From the NCBI GenBank assembly GCA_947184155.2, contig CAMXCT020001147.1, positions 65,001 to 129,000 of the forward strand: a DNA stretch of 64,000 nt, written 5' to 3'. The notes under the pieces are model-generated. The model saw only the letters and a list, made by a program, of their open reading frames with translations. It was not told the origin of the DNA and ran no database searches. Positions 32,821-43,505 of the stretch are shown here, one piece after another (position 1 is the stretch's first letter; every line of letters begins with the position of its first letter). The DNA is from Cladocopium goreaui. Lineage: Eukaryota; Sar; Dinophyceae; Suessiales; Symbiodiniaceae. The translations under genes were made by a program, and so were the position numbers.

Positions 32821-33271
32821 CGTATACAATGAGTATTAATTCTGCAATGGCTAACTGATGATGATCGTCGGTTGCAAATCATCATTGGATGATCCCCTGT
32901 GGTCTAAAAGAATTCTGGCGCTTGAAAGATGTTGAAACATCTTGAGTTCATAGTTCATAGTTGTTTGTCTCATAGTTCTTGCATTTATTCATCAATGATC
33001 ATCCGCAGAAACATGCCCTGCCAATGTGGCGATTTTGGGTCTGAAAGATTGAAAGTAAAGTCCCCCCTCTGTATCCTGGTTGATTATGATGCTCCGATTT
33101 CGGGCCAAACATCACATTCGATTTTCAATTCGGTATAGTTCAACTTTTCAAATCTTTTCCATCGTTTGTCCATGAGTTTCCTATGATTGTTTCCAGACCT
33201 ATATAATTCCCATGGATTTTCCATGGTTTCCCCATGGGGTTCGCTGTTTCCACCAGGGAGATTCTCCCCAG

Positions 33272-33394
33272 GTGAGCGGATGCATGCGCCCACGGAGAAT
33301 GCCAAGCCTGGCGGCCTGGGAGCTGTGGATTTCTGATATATCAGATGTATATTGGGATGATGTGTGGGATGAGAATGACAATCAACTACAATAA
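33272..33394 (+). CDS. candidate terminal exon
   Basis: TTCTCCCCAG|GTG. Frame VSGCMRPRRMPSLAAWELWI, SDISDVYWDDVWDENDNQLQ-stop. The same CAG|GTGAGC could instead be a donor, and the minus strand reads RSPGENLPGGNSEPHGE. Confidence 0.35.
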   Translation: MSGCMRPRRMPSLAAWELWISDISDVYWDDVWDENDNQLQ

Positions 33395-33508
33395 CTACTG
33401 GTTGGTGATGGGACTTCAATTACTGTCATAAAAATGGCATGAATGGATCCAATCTATGGAAACATCGCTACATGTTTGAACAAATATGGAAAATGATGGA
33501 AATCTAAT

Positions 33509-33709
33509 CTGGTTGCTGGTTTGGAACATGAATTTTATTTTCCATAATATATGGGATAATCCTTCCCATTTGACTTTCTTATTTTTCAGAGGGGTTGAAA
33601 CCACCGTTTGGAACAGGAATTTTATGACTTTCCGTATATTGGGAATGTCATCATCCCATTTGACTTTCATATTTTTCAGAGGGGTGGGTGGCTTGAAACC
33701 ACCAACCAG
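33509..33709. mobile_element. two fused family B elements
   Basis: CTGGTTGCTGGTTTGGAACA starts the first. A middle GGGGTTGAAACCACCGTTTGG is both the end of one and the start of the next. The last ends GAAACCACCAACCAG. The shared middle suggests nested or tandem insertion. Confidence 0.75.
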
Positions 33710-33714
33710 TAATT

Positions 33715-34480
33715 TTTCAGGGGATTTAGATTATACGTGATTAACTATTAATTGTATGATAATTAACTGCACATTCAATTCTTATTGTGGATTTCAATGA
33801 TTATGGTGGATTAAAACAAATCGGAATGGGAATTCTTGTCGATTTAATCGGAATTCTGGTAAGGGATTTTTTTGGGATTATGATCCACATAAGCTGGTAA
33901 TTGAATGGTAAAAAAAACATGAAAACTCGTGATTTTACATGACTTTACCATGAACACTTGGGAGTCAACCAGCAAACCCTGGCATTTTACCAGGAAAGAT
34001 TGTGATTCAAGCAGCAAACACACTGATTTGCTAGCAAAAATTGTAACATTTACCTAACCAACAAGCAGACATACACCTTACATATATATATAAATATATG
34101 ATCATATATGTGTAATGTATAATATCCTGTGTATGTGATATAAAATACAACAAAACTATGTCACATATTTGCACATATTTGAATCTACTAGAAATCTAGA
34201 AACATACTATCTACCTGCTAATTGCATATTTTGTGAACTTAGCACCTGCATAAACCCCACATCAATATTGGAGCAAGTGCCATAATTTGTCTGAAGATGT
34301 TTCTCAAGAATGAAATGCAATGTTGATGATCTCCCCCAGACAGTCGTACTCTCCAGCAATCGAACATCTCCATGGAAAATCACTTATTGTGAGATTACTG
34401 GAGGGTGTATTCCCCAACATTCCATGCATATCCCATATCCCTTTCTGAAATTCCTACTGAACTCCCATTCAATCAGCATG
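33715..34480. other. AT-rich, no gene seen
   Basis: No exon-like island or element recognised. Confidence 0.5.
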
Positions 34481-34489
34481 AAATCCCAC

Positions 34490-34605
34490 TCAACCACAAG
34501 TAAATCCCAGTAACCCACCACTAAATCCAACTAAATCACAACTAAATCACCATGAAATCACCATGAAATCACCATTAAACCACCATTAAATCACCATGAA
34601 CTCCC
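34490..34605 (+). repeat. degenerate (AAATCACCATG) minisatellite
   Basis: About ten imperfect 10-11-bp copies of AAATCACCATGA / AAATCCCAGTA type. Confidence 0.8.
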
Positions 34606-34639
34606 CAGCAAATCCATGGTTTTGGCGTCGTGATCTCAG

Positions 34640-34779
34640 GCGCGGCAGTCGTGTGGCTCCGGCACGACGACGCAGGAGCTCTGCTGGGAGGCCAAGGTGG
34701 TGGATGAACCCCATCATCTTCCCCGTGAAACCATGGTGAAATCGTGTGTTTTCCCTGCGAAAAACCATGGGATACTCTG
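34640..34779 (+). CDS. exon candidate ending at a family A element
   Basis: GTGATCTCAG|G acceptor. Frame ARQSCGSGTTTQELCWEAKV, VDEPHHLPRETMVKSCVFPA, KNHGIL. Open exactly to ACTCTG|GTAAAC of the element at 34773, the first stop being inside the element (TAA of GGTAAAC). A second frame (GVVISGAAVVWLRHDDAGAL) is open in the first half. Confidence 0.5.
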
Positions 34780-34884
34780 GTAAACTAACATAGCTATGGA
34801 AAATCACCATTTTCAATGGGAAAATCCACTATAAATATCTATAAATGGCCATTTTCAATAGCTATGTTAAATTACCAGAGGGTA
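34773..34884. mobile_element. family A hairpin MITE
   Basis: TACTCTGGTAAACTAACATA left end, TTAAATTACCAGAGGGTA right end. The outer GGGATAC..GTATCCC continues the symmetry. Confidence 0.9.
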
Positions 34885-34889
34885 TCCCA

Positions 34890-35700
34890 GTTTCAGAGCC
34901 CACATGGTGATTTTAAAGCTGCAAAACTTGGGAGCATTTTGGGGTGAATGTTTACATAACTGTTCGATGGAACATCAAAGCCATGTTGTTCGATGCTGGG
35001 GGCGTAACGCTTGGGTTTCTACTATGTAACGCATTTATCATCATTTGATGACATTTGAGGTGTTTAAAACCCACCATAGGACATCCCTATGAAACTGCCG
35101 GTGAAACCAATCAAGTGAAGCTGCACAGCAATGAAATAGGGAGTGATGATACTGGACAAAGCATGTTACACGCGCAGGTCCTCAGGATATGAGGGTATGA
35201 TGTACATTTTCACATGCTAGAGCTGCTAGAATGAGTTTGAGGAACAAGTCAGGGGAACGCCTTGTATTTCTGCGCAAAAAATCAAGGCTGTCATGCGTTT
35301 TCCAAGACCTAAATCAATCCATTCACTGTAACAAGGGCTAAAAATTATCTACCGTATCCAACAAAGGTAGTGATGCGAAGGGTTTTGTTAACCAGAAGGT
35401 ACTCGGATTCAATGAATTATTTGCACTTCACCCACCTCCAAAAATATATGAACTTCAAAAGCATACAATGGCTCCACTGTTTGTTGGAAAATAGTACCTC
35501 CATGTAGCCCCAAGTTTGATGCTAAGAATCATCATGTTCCCTTCTAAACATAGATTTTGGGTCATGAATCTTGAGCACATCCTCCCAACAAACAAATCTT
35601 TCCCGAAAAAAAGCAATGTAGCAACAGTTTTCCTGGGACAATTTTCCAAGTTCTCAGTTCATCTCCTCCCACCCGTTACCAAACAAAAATCATACGTCCA
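34890..35700. other. no gene seen
   Basis: No supported exon, repeat or RNA gene. Confidence 0.5.
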
Positions 35701-35705
35701 CCTAG

Positions 35706-35758
35706 GTCCGACGCATGTCCGGAGAGGGACAGGCGATAGAGCTACCTGAGGCTTGGGG
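35706..35758 (+). CDS. candidate exon
   Basis: CACCTAG|G acceptor. Frame VRRMSGEGQAIELPEAW. TTGG|GGTATT region as donor. Unknown. Confidence 0.4.
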
Positions 35759-35946
35759 TATTACCAAAATTCACCCAGATCTATGGTACATGCAATTTCT
35801 ACTATATTTCATACACATAATATATATATATAATTATATATATATATAGTTCGTATTGTATATAATTACATATGTAATCATATGTGTATATATATATATA
35901 TATATATATGTGTATACACCTACATAATTGAAATATCCAATCAATA

Positions 35947-36192
35947 TTATTTATCTATTAGTAGAATTCCAGATTTGGAATCCCCCGATCCCCAATGCCG
36001 GGAGGTAAAGGTCCCCTGGTTGGCAATGGTAAAGCTCATCAACCTAGTGCTCCGCCATTGGAGAAGCTGTTTGGACCCCGACTTTTGAAACCAACGCGCC
36101 AATTCAAGTTCAGAAAGTGGAGCCGTAGGGTATGCATGCTTAGCATCATGGTATATTTGATGGAAGCTGATTGATTTACCACCCCCATCCAC
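35947..36192 (-). CDS. coding-like island, strand ambiguous
   Basis: The minus frame is open for 81 codons: FHQIYHDAKHAYPTAPLSEL, ELARWFQKSGSKQLLQWRST. The plus frame (PDLESPDPQCREVKVPWLAM) is open for half of it. Function unknown. Confidence 0.4.
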   Translation of the reverse strand: MDGGGKSISFHQIYHDAKHAYPTAPLSELELARWFQKSGSKQLLQWRSTRLMSFTIANQGTFTSRHWGSGDSKSGILLIDK

Positions 36193-36679
36193 AACGAGCG
36201 TGCTTTTTTTCAGCGGGAGTCAACTAGAGGACTTGTCATGGGGGTTCAACCAACCCCAAAGGTGAACCCAATAATCATGGATTAATTACCTATAGCTTCG
36301 TGGTTAATTAATGGTTGAATCCCAATTTGCAGCTGCATTGCACAAAATCAAAGCTCCTCGGCCAAACCCATGGGAGACCAAAGCCAATTTACCAAGTTAT
36401 CAGGGTAGTATCATGTAATATCTCTTGTTCTTCAGAACTTGGTGTTTTGGAACTGGAACCAGTTTTAAGTTTTTTTTTTAAATTTTCAAGCCATCTACAA
36501 AACTATATCATCAATCATAAACCATAGAGAATCATAGAGATGGGTAATATAACTACATCTCCATTTCAACCCATCTATAAAGCCATCTATAATTATAAAG
36601 TTCTATGGTAACAATATGTAACAATCATCTATAGCTTCTATGGCTACCACTTTGGCCAACAAGAAAATCGTGGCTGCAG

Positions 36680-36741
36680 GTGTGCCCATCTTGCGGTAAC
36701 ATCTTTGCACCCGATGCCATCTTCTGTCGGATGTGCAGGAG
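36680..36741 (+). CDS. zinc-motif mini-exon, copy 1
   Basis: GTGGCTGCAG acceptor, then VCPSCGNIFAPDAIFCRMC: C-x2-C, twelve residues, C-x2-C. This is a compact zinc-ribbon-like knot of the kind I recall as a recurring end-of-protein motif in dinoflagellates. Related to 39741-39812. End not fixed. Confidence 0.55.
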
Positions 36742-36815
36742 TGCGGGATGGGGAAAACTGGATGGCCCAAAATGAAGTCGGACGTGGGACATGTGTTTAG
36801 ATATCATATGGATAT

Positions 36816-36931
36816 CTGGCTGGTGGTTTGGAACATGAATTTTATTTTCCCTCATATATTGGGAATGTCATCATTCCAACTGACGAAGTCCATCATTTTT
36901 CAGAGGGGTGGCTGGCTCAACCACCAAGCAG
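36816..36931. mobile_element. family B element with 14-bp flanking direct repeat
   Basis: CTGGCTGGTGGTTTGGAACA left end, TCAACCACCAAGCAG right end. TATCATATGGATAT precedes it (36802-36815) and TATCATATGGACAT follows (36932-36945), 13 of 14 identical. Confidence 0.8.
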
Positions 36932-37084
36932 TATCATATGGACATGGATATATTGTTCTAAGGTTTTCTTGAAGTCTATGAGTTGATATGTGTTTGATAT
37001 ATCTTTCCTGGGATCCCTGGATTCACAAATGATGAACATAGAAAAACTTCGGACCTTTTGGTGCTGCAACGCTGCTATTTTTTG

Positions 37085-37108
37085 GGTTGCTTGAAACCAC
37101 CAACCAGA
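37085..37108. mobile_element. solitary family B right end
   Basis: GCTTGAAACCACCAACCAG without a matching left end nearby. Confidence 0.6.
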
Positions 37109-37389
37109 CTTTAGAGAATTGCCCGGTTGACATTGGTCCAAAAATTGGACTCTAAAGATCTGGCCCTGGTTACAGTAGGAAGATTTTCTCAGCAGCGACA
37201 ATCAGAGTTTTCCAACGATACTTGTAACGATCAGTAATCATTGTTATAGTTCATTAATTATATGGGTATATACGTTGTATATTTATATTTCCATCATATA
37301 TTGATAATGAGATATATCCATTGTGATATGCCCATTACCCGTTGTATATCTATATAACCATGATATATCCATTGTACACCCAGTCTTGG

Positions 37390-37586
37390 TCACTCACCGC
37401 TTCCGTTTTAACGCTCGCTTCTGGTCCCGGGGCGCCCCGGAGGACCAAGAGACCTGGCTCGGGAGAGAAGGAGAAGAGCGAATCCCAGGCCTTGAAACTG
37501 GCGAAACATCTTGGGGATTAAAACCGATGAAACCCCCATGGTACCGTTGGGGGGAAGAAGTAAAACTGTGGTTATATATAATATAG
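37390..37586 (+). CDS. candidate exon
   Basis: Frame HRFRFNARFWSRGAPEDQET, WLGREGEERIPGLETGETSW, GLKPMKPPWYRWGEEVKLW, stop at 37584. GC-rich and charged. Splice borders unclear; an alternative minus frame exists (GFNPQDVSPVSRPGIRS). Confidence 0.4.
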
Positions 37587-37589
37587 AAC

Positions 37590-37668
37590 ATATAATATAA
37601 TATATCACATATCATATATAATACATAATATATATAATACATAATATATATATAATATATAGAGTGAA
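37590..37668. repeat. (TATAATA)n microsatellite
   Basis: AT repeats of ATAATATAT type. Confidence 0.85.
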
Positions 37669-37779
37669 ATCTATCCAGTTACTTCACTGGAACTGCACTT
37701 CCGGGGCCTGATTTGCCTCCAGGCCTGGACAGACAAATCCAATCTGCTTGGAATATGGATTGTAAGAGAAATGTTCAGC

Positions 37780-37902
37780 AACCCTCTGGTAAACATACAA
37801 AAAACATCAACAAACTATGGAAAATCACACTGTTTAGTGGGTATATCAACTATTTCGACTGGGCCATTTTCAATAGCAAACTGTTAGTTTACTAGAGGGT
37901 AA
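37780..37902. mobile_element. family A element, diverged
   Basis: ACCCTCTGGTAAACATAC left end, TTAGTTTACTAGAGGGTAA right end. Confidence 0.75.
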
Positions 37903-38070
37903 CTGGATAATCAAGGCCAGTGAAAGTCTCAAGGAGAACTTTTTTTGGTACAAAAAGTTTCTGTTCAGCAATCTCCCCATTATTCAAGGGACCCTTTAGA
38001 GATTCAGATTTGCTAAAGCCCACATCATGGCGAATCTGGGCGAATTTGATCGTGGCCTCGGCATCACCCT
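37903..38070 (-). CDS. minus-strand exon B, phase-linked to exon A
   Basis: On minus, GATCCAG|AGGGTGATG acceptor. Frame EGDAEATIKFAQIRHDVGFS, KSESLKGPLNNGEIAEQK, LFVPKKVLLETFTGLDYP, open to the family A element at its lower-coordinate side. Its first codon is completed by the last base of exon A (38275-38425). Protein unknown. Confidence 0.5.
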
Positions 38071-38274
38071 CTGGATCTGACCGGGGGACCGGGGAAAGCC
38101 CAAAGCTTACCCATCCCAAAACTTCGCCAAGCATCTTCCCTAGTCATAAGCATTCATAAGCCACATGTATTCTTCTTGGTGAAATAGTGTTTAATACAAA
38201 CAACTTCACCATTCAGGAAATTGACTGTGAAGTGAAGTTGATTATTTAACATATCTTTTTTTTGGGTGAAATAC

Positions 38275-38425
38275 CGTTAAAACTGGCGACTATTTTCACT
38301 GTGAGCTCAGTGAACTCTCCCGGTCCCATCGGGGTCCCCGCTACCGCCAGATCTGTTCTTGCCGGGCGGCCCTGCGGCGCCACGGAGAGGTCGGTGTGGA
38401 CGTTAGCGATATGGGATGAGTAGGC
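38275..38425 (-). CDS. minus-strand exon A
   Basis: On minus, TTTTACTAGAG|G acceptor. Fifty codons AYSSHIANVHTDLSVAPQGR, PARTDLAVAGTPMGPGEFTE, LTVKIVASFN. AACG|GTATTT donor (phase 1). Joining to exon B gives FN-EGDAEATIKF without a frameshift, which supports both. The upstream exon would lie beyond the family C element at 38437. Confidence 0.6.
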
Positions 38426-38436
38426 CTCTAGTAAAA

Positions 38437-38542
38437 TGGGGGTTTCCATAAATGGGGGTACCCCAAGCTCGCTTTATTTCATGGACAATCCTATTAAAAA
38501 ATGGATGATGACTGGGGGGTACCCCCTATTTCAGGAAACCTC
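38437..38542. mobile_element. family C inverted-repeat element
   Basis: GGGGGTTTCCATAAATGGGG plus GTACCCC left end, GGGGGGTACCCCCTATTTCA plus GGAAACCTCC right end. Confidence 0.85.
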
Positions 38543-38739
38543 CAAATGGATTTATGTGGCTTATCTATGGTATACCATCAGGTCACATTTTTCCCATCAT
38601 ATTCCAAGAAAATTTAAGCCCAAGGGACCAGAGATCATTGGATTCATGTTTCGTATGAACCGTCTAATTATTGGGGTACCCAATTTTGACCTATACTCAT
38701 ATGGAATAACATAAGGTAACATATGATCAACATTTTGCC

Positions 38740-38870
38740 ATCCAGCAAACGGGTAATCAACATATGGTATAGATGGCCCATTGAGTTCGACTTTCCACCT
38801 ATGTAATATGGTGATTTCCGTAGCTATTCTTATTTTTCTTATTTTACCATTTTACAAGAAGGTAAATGAA
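38740..38870. mobile_element. possible family A relic
   Basis: GGTATAGATGGCCCATT and TGGTGATTTCCGTAGCTATT internal blocks, termini lost. Confidence 0.35.
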
Positions 38871-39418
38871 AACATTCAAAAAATGGTTGTAACTCTGAGA
38901 GCCAAGATGTGAATCACATGGAATTCTAGTGTGAGTGGGACCTTGTGTTCTTTGTTGGATTGCAAAAAAAAGCGCCAAACGCACCTCCCACTGCTCGAAC
39001 CATGAGTTTTCTAGCATGGCAAGCATACATACCAGTTGTATCAGATTGGAAAGTGGCTTACAGATCATGACCACTATAAGTAGCCAGGTTAAGTGGGATA
39101 TGTTGGAGCCGATCATCAATGCAGCATCATGATCTGCTGCAACATGGAGGGATTCCATCCCTATGATTCTTTTGGCTTGAAAGGCTGCTACTTGGAAGAG
39201 CAGTTCCAGTGATAAGTGGATAAATATAACTAGTATAACCATAATTATAGGGCTTATATCCCAACTTATGGGCTTTATAACTTTTAACCAACGTTGGGTA
39301 TGTTGGGCACCCTTTATGGCATGACCCACACCCTCGATATCTCCCTCGATATCAGACGTTATCTGTTTGGTGAAGTCACTTGAGTTCTCATTGCTATCTA
39401 AGAATCTAAGTTCTGTTG
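38871..39418. other. no firm feature; long minus frame
   Basis: A 161-codon minus frame (38844-39329, hydrophobic middle) and a 65-codon plus frame overlap. No domain recognised, so no gene called. Confidence 0.3.
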
Positions 39419-39540
39419 GTTACCCTCTGGTAATGACTAACAGTTTGCTATTGAAAATGGCCATAGAAATAGTTGATTTTCCCATTAAAGATGGTAATTT
39501 TCCATATATAGTTAGATTGTTTATAACTAACTGTATCTAA
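39419..39540. mobile_element. family A element, right end decayed
   Basis: TACCCTCTGGTAATGACTAA left end with clear AATGGCCATAGAAATAGTTG arm. The right end is replaced by TAGTTAGATTG. Confidence 0.65.
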
Positions 39541-39740
39541 GCAAAATAGATGAATAGCTACGGTTAGATGATGAATATGAAAATAGATGGAAATTCTATT
39601 GTTCTGTTGGTTAGATGATGTTAGCCCATATGCTCCATGTATGGAATATTTACCAACATTTACCCCATAAATGAGCCAAATGTAGGTAAATATACCATAC
39701 ATGGAGCATATGGGTAGATGAATTCTGATGTTTTTCTTAG

Positions 39741-39812
39741 TTCGGTTGTCTTCCAGCCGGACGTCCGAGGTGGAAATGTCTTCATGCCCGACGCCGTCTT
39801 CTGTCGCCGGTG
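39741..39812 (+). CDS. zinc-motif mini-exon, copy 2 (first Cys pair lost)
   Basis: TTTTTCTTAG acceptor. One frame reads VRGGNVFMPDAVFCRRCGG, aligned with GNIFAPDAIFCRMC at 36680: GN, F, PDA, FCR and C conserved with mostly third-base or conservative changes. The first C-x2-C is replaced by VRG. Another frame (SSSRTSEVEMSSCPTPSSVA) stays open to the family A element at 39868, and the minus strand is open too. Confidence 0.45.
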
Positions 39813-39867
39813 CGGGGGATGATTCCGGGATGATGTCTGATTCTGTGGCACTGAGAGTAATGACGAT

Positions 39868-39971
39868 TACCCTCTGGTAAACTAACATAGCTATTGAAAA
39901 TCACCATTTATAGTGGTTTTTTCCATTGAAAATGGTGATTTTCCATAGTTATGTTAGTTTACCAGAGGGTA
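39868..39971. mobile_element. family A hairpin MITE
   Basis: TACCCTCTGGTAAACTAACA left end, TTAGTTTACCAGAGGGTA right end. Almost perfect arms. Confidence 0.9.
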
Positions 39972-40084
39972 AGTGATTAACCATCATTAATCTCATTTTA
40001 AATTATGATCCAATGGTAATTAATAGAATAGTTAGTTATTAACCATCATTAAAAAATCATAATCATCCTGAAATGACCCAACAC

Positions 40085-40170
40085 ATTTTAGTTGTTATAT
40101 ATATTGTCAAAAAGTATATATAACTATTATATAACTATTATATATTATTATATAATTATATAGTATATGG
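40085..40170. repeat. TA-rich microsatellite
   Basis: TATAACTATTATATA-type sequence beside a family B element. Confidence 0.7.
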
Positions 40171-40196
40171 GCCATCATCACCCCATCTGGTTGGTG

Positions 40197-40302
40197 GTTT
40201 CAAACATGTTTATACATTTTTTATTTTCCATTTCATATATGGGATGTCATCCTTCCCATTGACGAACTCATATTTTTCAAGATGGTTAAACCCACCAACT
40301 AG
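40197..40302. mobile_element. family B element
   Basis: CTGGTTGGTGGTTTCAAACA left end, AAACCCACCAACTAG right end, same interior as 28795. Confidence 0.8.
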
Positions 40303-40604
40303 GTGGGATTAAAAATCCCCAACACGGTGGGCTTCATGGGGCCCGTTTCCATGGTGAAATGTTCATCCACTCAGTTCACAGAAACTGCATGTCATAACAT
40401 AAGAGCAACGCGCCAAAAAATACTCCCAAAAAAAGGAATTGCAATCATATGAGATATAAATAGATATAATATGGGATACTCCAATAGATATAATATTGAT
40501 ATATATATAATATATATATAATATATATATATATACATATACATGGGAATCCCATGGTTTCATAATTTGATCAGCGGGGGAATCTTATCCCACGATGTCG
40601 TCAG

Positions 40605-40692
40605 GTGCGGCTCGGAACGGCCCAAAGATCAGGCGTCGGGGGTCGCCCCAAACGCCCCGGGCGATGACAACGGCGAAACTGCGGTGTTTTTG
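40605..40692 (+). CDS. candidate exon
   Basis: GATGTCGTCAG|G acceptor. Frame CGSERPKDQASGVAPNAPGD, DNGETAVFL. TTTTTG|GTGAGA donor. All plus frames are partly open in this GC-rich island. Unknown. Confidence 0.5.
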
Positions 40693-40699
40693 GTGAGAT

Positions 40700-40985
40700 T
40701 TTTCTCAAAATCTATAGAAATCCATGATATTTTACGTGGTAAAAAAATAAAACATCCGGATGTTGGAAAACCCAATATCTATCATGATCTATCATGATCT
40801 AGATATCATCCAAGTAAATCAGTATGTTTTTTTGGCCTAGAACATATTTGTCCAGGATCTTAGATGACGTGATCGCACCACCATTCCATCTTTTCGTTCA
40901 ATAGGCCAAGAGCCGGGGAAGCTGATTCCGGACACATCGAGACAGCGGTGGCTAAACCTCGGATGGTTGATGATTAGTTTGGGGA
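40700..40985. other. no gene seen
   Basis: A TCTATCATGATCTATCATGA duplication at about 40780-40800. Nothing else supported. Confidence 0.4.
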
Positions 40986-40988
40986 CTC

Positions 40989-41103
40989 TACCCTCTGGTT
41001 ATGTCAAAATAGCTATTGCAAATGTCCATAGAAATAGTTGATTTACCCATATAAAAAATGGTGATTTTCCGTAGTTATGTAATTAAACGTTTACCAGGGG
41101 GTA
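40989..41103. mobile_element. family A element
   Basis: TACCCTCTGGTTATGTC left end, ACGTTTACCAGGGGGTA right end. Confidence 0.75.
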
Positions 41104-41459
41104 ATTTATAGAAGCGATATACTGAGGAATATCACAATCCATGAGGGGAATCCCGCTTTCAACCAGGGACACGACAGGCTTTTGAGCACTGCTCAAATGT
41201 CAGTTCTGAGGCGAAAAGTCAGAGGTATGATATGCAGACATAGTTCGATGAAGTGCTTCCAAGGTAGGGGGTGAATGTAAACCAAACATCAACAAAACAC
41301 TTCATTGGAGTACCTTCATGTCAGAGGATTATAGTATGAGAAAGAGCATACTGCATACATCAAACACAAATCATATGCATAGCAACCACCGAAAAGATGC
41401 AAATTCGTTCTAGAACAATGGTGGTAATACCTACTTTTCTATCTTCTTGCGGGTGAATT

Positions 41460-41572
41460 CTATATACATAGCATCCCATCTCTGTGTGCCCATTTGCATG
41501 GTCCTGCCAGGGACACAGCAGTGACAAGAGGAACAAGGGCCAGGTGCGAAGCCGTTTCCAGGATGTTGTAGC
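41460..41572 (-). CDS. minus-strand terminal exon starting at a family A end
   Basis: On minus, directly after the element's TCACCAGAG|G: GYNILETASHLALVPLVTAV, SLAGPCKWAHRDGMLCI-stop. On the far side of the element the minus frame QPKDRTVGNLDDVPSGSL (after TTTTTAG) runs into CTCTG|GTCATT. The frame continues correctly if CAG is used, but TG+A makes a TGA codon at the join. Confidence 0.5.
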
Positions 41573-41704
41573 CTCTGGTGATGACTAACATAGCCATGGA
41601 AAATAGATGGTCCATAGAAATAGATGGTTTACCATGGTTTACCGAACTTAAAAATGGGCCATGTTCCATGGCTATGTTAAATGACCAGAGGGATCCAGAG
41701 GGTA
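41569..41704. mobile_element. family A element between two minus-strand open stretches
   Basis: TAGCCTCTGGTGATGACTAA left end. The right side carries a doubled end: ACCAGAGGGATCCAGAGGGTA as ACCAGAGGG / ATCCAGAGGGTA. Confidence 0.75.
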
Positions 41705-42076
41705 CATCATCCAGGTTTCCCACGGTTCTATCTTTGGGTTGCTAAAAAACCAATGATTCTCGATCATAAACGCACTATACCTTCAAACATTCCCGTGTTT
41801 GATTCTTGCATTTTCCACGAGGTTTTGGTCATGCATCCATGAAGCTTTCATACAGCATAACCCCGTAAGCCATGGCTGGTTGTAGCCTTTATGGAGGACA
41901 CGTTACCTCCATTCCATTGGGTACCTGCATATGAAAATCCCACATGGCTGTGGCTCAAGATCATCACTGTCAAAAGGAAAGTATGGTCCAACTTGTGTTG
42001 GTATGGTTAGCATGGTACAAAGCATTGCATTGCATTTGATCACACCGATTGGCTGAGAAATTCAATGCTTCACATT

Positions 42077-42150
42077 ATCCTCTGGTTATTCCAGATAGCT
42101 ATGGAAGCCATGGCCCATTCAGTTCCGTGATTTATGATGATTTACCTATT
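42077..42150. mobile_element. family A fragment
   Basis: TATCCTCTGGTTATTCCAGA left end with ATGGAAGCCATGGCCCATTC interior. No right end. Confidence 0.55.
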
Positions 42151-42532
42151 GTTTTGGGGATGAAGCCTAGTTCCATACGGCGCAAAGGTAAAACCCGAGG
42201 ACCCCTTTGGCCTATGGGTCCATTGGTACTTGGATCATCCCACAAATCGTGGTTAAGCCTGGTGAAAACAGAAATGTCCTCGATATCTGGGGTGATCCAG
42301 AAATAGTGGGAATAACCAGAAATAACTGGATTAATAATAACTGGTTATTAAAAAACTGGTGAAACTGGTTTTTCATGTTTTTAATAACCAATTTCTGAGT
42401 GACAATAGTTATCCCATTTATTGATCCCGTTATCCTATTTATTGAAGTGTTTTTTTCACCGTGAAAATATAATTACGAACCACTTATGATGGGTTGATCC
42501 CTGAAAAGGACCTTGTGTTTTCCATGCGCCAG

Positions 42533-42628
42533 GATCTTTTGCTGCTCAGCTTCAATCCCTTTTCAGAGACCCTCTATCGCGGCTTCTCGCTGGAATCGGA
42601 AGACGAGGGACGACTAGGGATGTGGAAC
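42533..42628 (+). CDS. well-supported exon, unknown protein
   Basis: CATGCGCCAG|G acceptor. Thirty-two codons, phase 0: DLLLLSFNPFSETLYRGFSL, ESEDEGRLGMWN. GGAAC|GTTAAG donor. A second frame (APGSFAAQLQSLFRDPLSRL) is also open, so frame choice is provisional. Confidence 0.5.
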
Positions 42629-42639
42629 GTTAAGATCTC

Positions 42640-43300
42640 ACATTTAGATCCCACATTTCAAGATACACCTTAAATTTTCAATGAATGTATCTAATTATGG
42701 CTTTAGGGTATACTTAAAATATGTTGAGATTGGAATGTGAAGATCTACATCCTGGTCTAGAATGTATATATATAAGAGATGGATTGAATCCATACAGTAG
42801 TCAATACCTATAATTTTCCATAAACCAGGGGGCCATGAACACGCAGCTAAATACCTATTTTACTATTTTTGGGTTCACCATACGTATATTCAGATGTATT
42901 CGGAGGTGCAAGAATTCACTCTTGACGGCAGGGAATGGAAGCAATCCTTCTGTATGTTTCTGTCTATAAGCTGCAATTAATCCAAACAAAGCCACTTTGA
43001 TCAATAAGACTTGGAAAATTTAGCGGCCATCATGACGGTTCATCGAGCTCTTGCATGAGATCCCAGGGGAATAAACTCTGGTTGATCAACCCCTGGTAGG
43101 AGAGTTACAGATCCTCAGCCCTTGGGCTGAACGTCATTCTGCTGCAGATATCTGTGATCTATCTTGGTGGCCTTGAATGTTCAGTTGATTTCTGATGGTT
43201 TGTACAATGGCCCAGTATTGCCAAATCCATGCATTTCTGGATACCACGTCCCATCTTACATCTATTATCCAATACCATCCCACACCCAAGTCATTCTTGA
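42640..43300. other. no gene seen
   Basis: No supported feature. Confidence 0.4.
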
Positions 43301-43309
43301 TCCTCGACC

Positions 43310-43505
43310 CGACATCGTTGGAAGGCTTACTGCGGGACATGCACGAGGACCCGGCATTTGGATCCCCAGAATGGGGTGACCTCTCGTTTCGACGACGCGA
43401 CGCTGGTGCCAGGACACTTTTCACGATGCCACGACGATGTTGCTGAACCTCTGTCACTTGGAGCGTTTGGAATGGATGCCCAGCCACGTGGTGGGTCTTT
43501 AAACA
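43310..43505 (+). CDS. coding-like island, frame ambiguous
   Basis: Three plus frames read well in part: LLRDMHEDPAFGSPEWGDLS then FRRRDAGA; DDATLVPGHFSRCHDDVAEP; HDATTMLLNLCHLERLEWMP. The minus strand is open as well. Likely one or two exons; GTTGGAAG|G near 43325 is a plausible acceptor. Confidence 0.4.
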
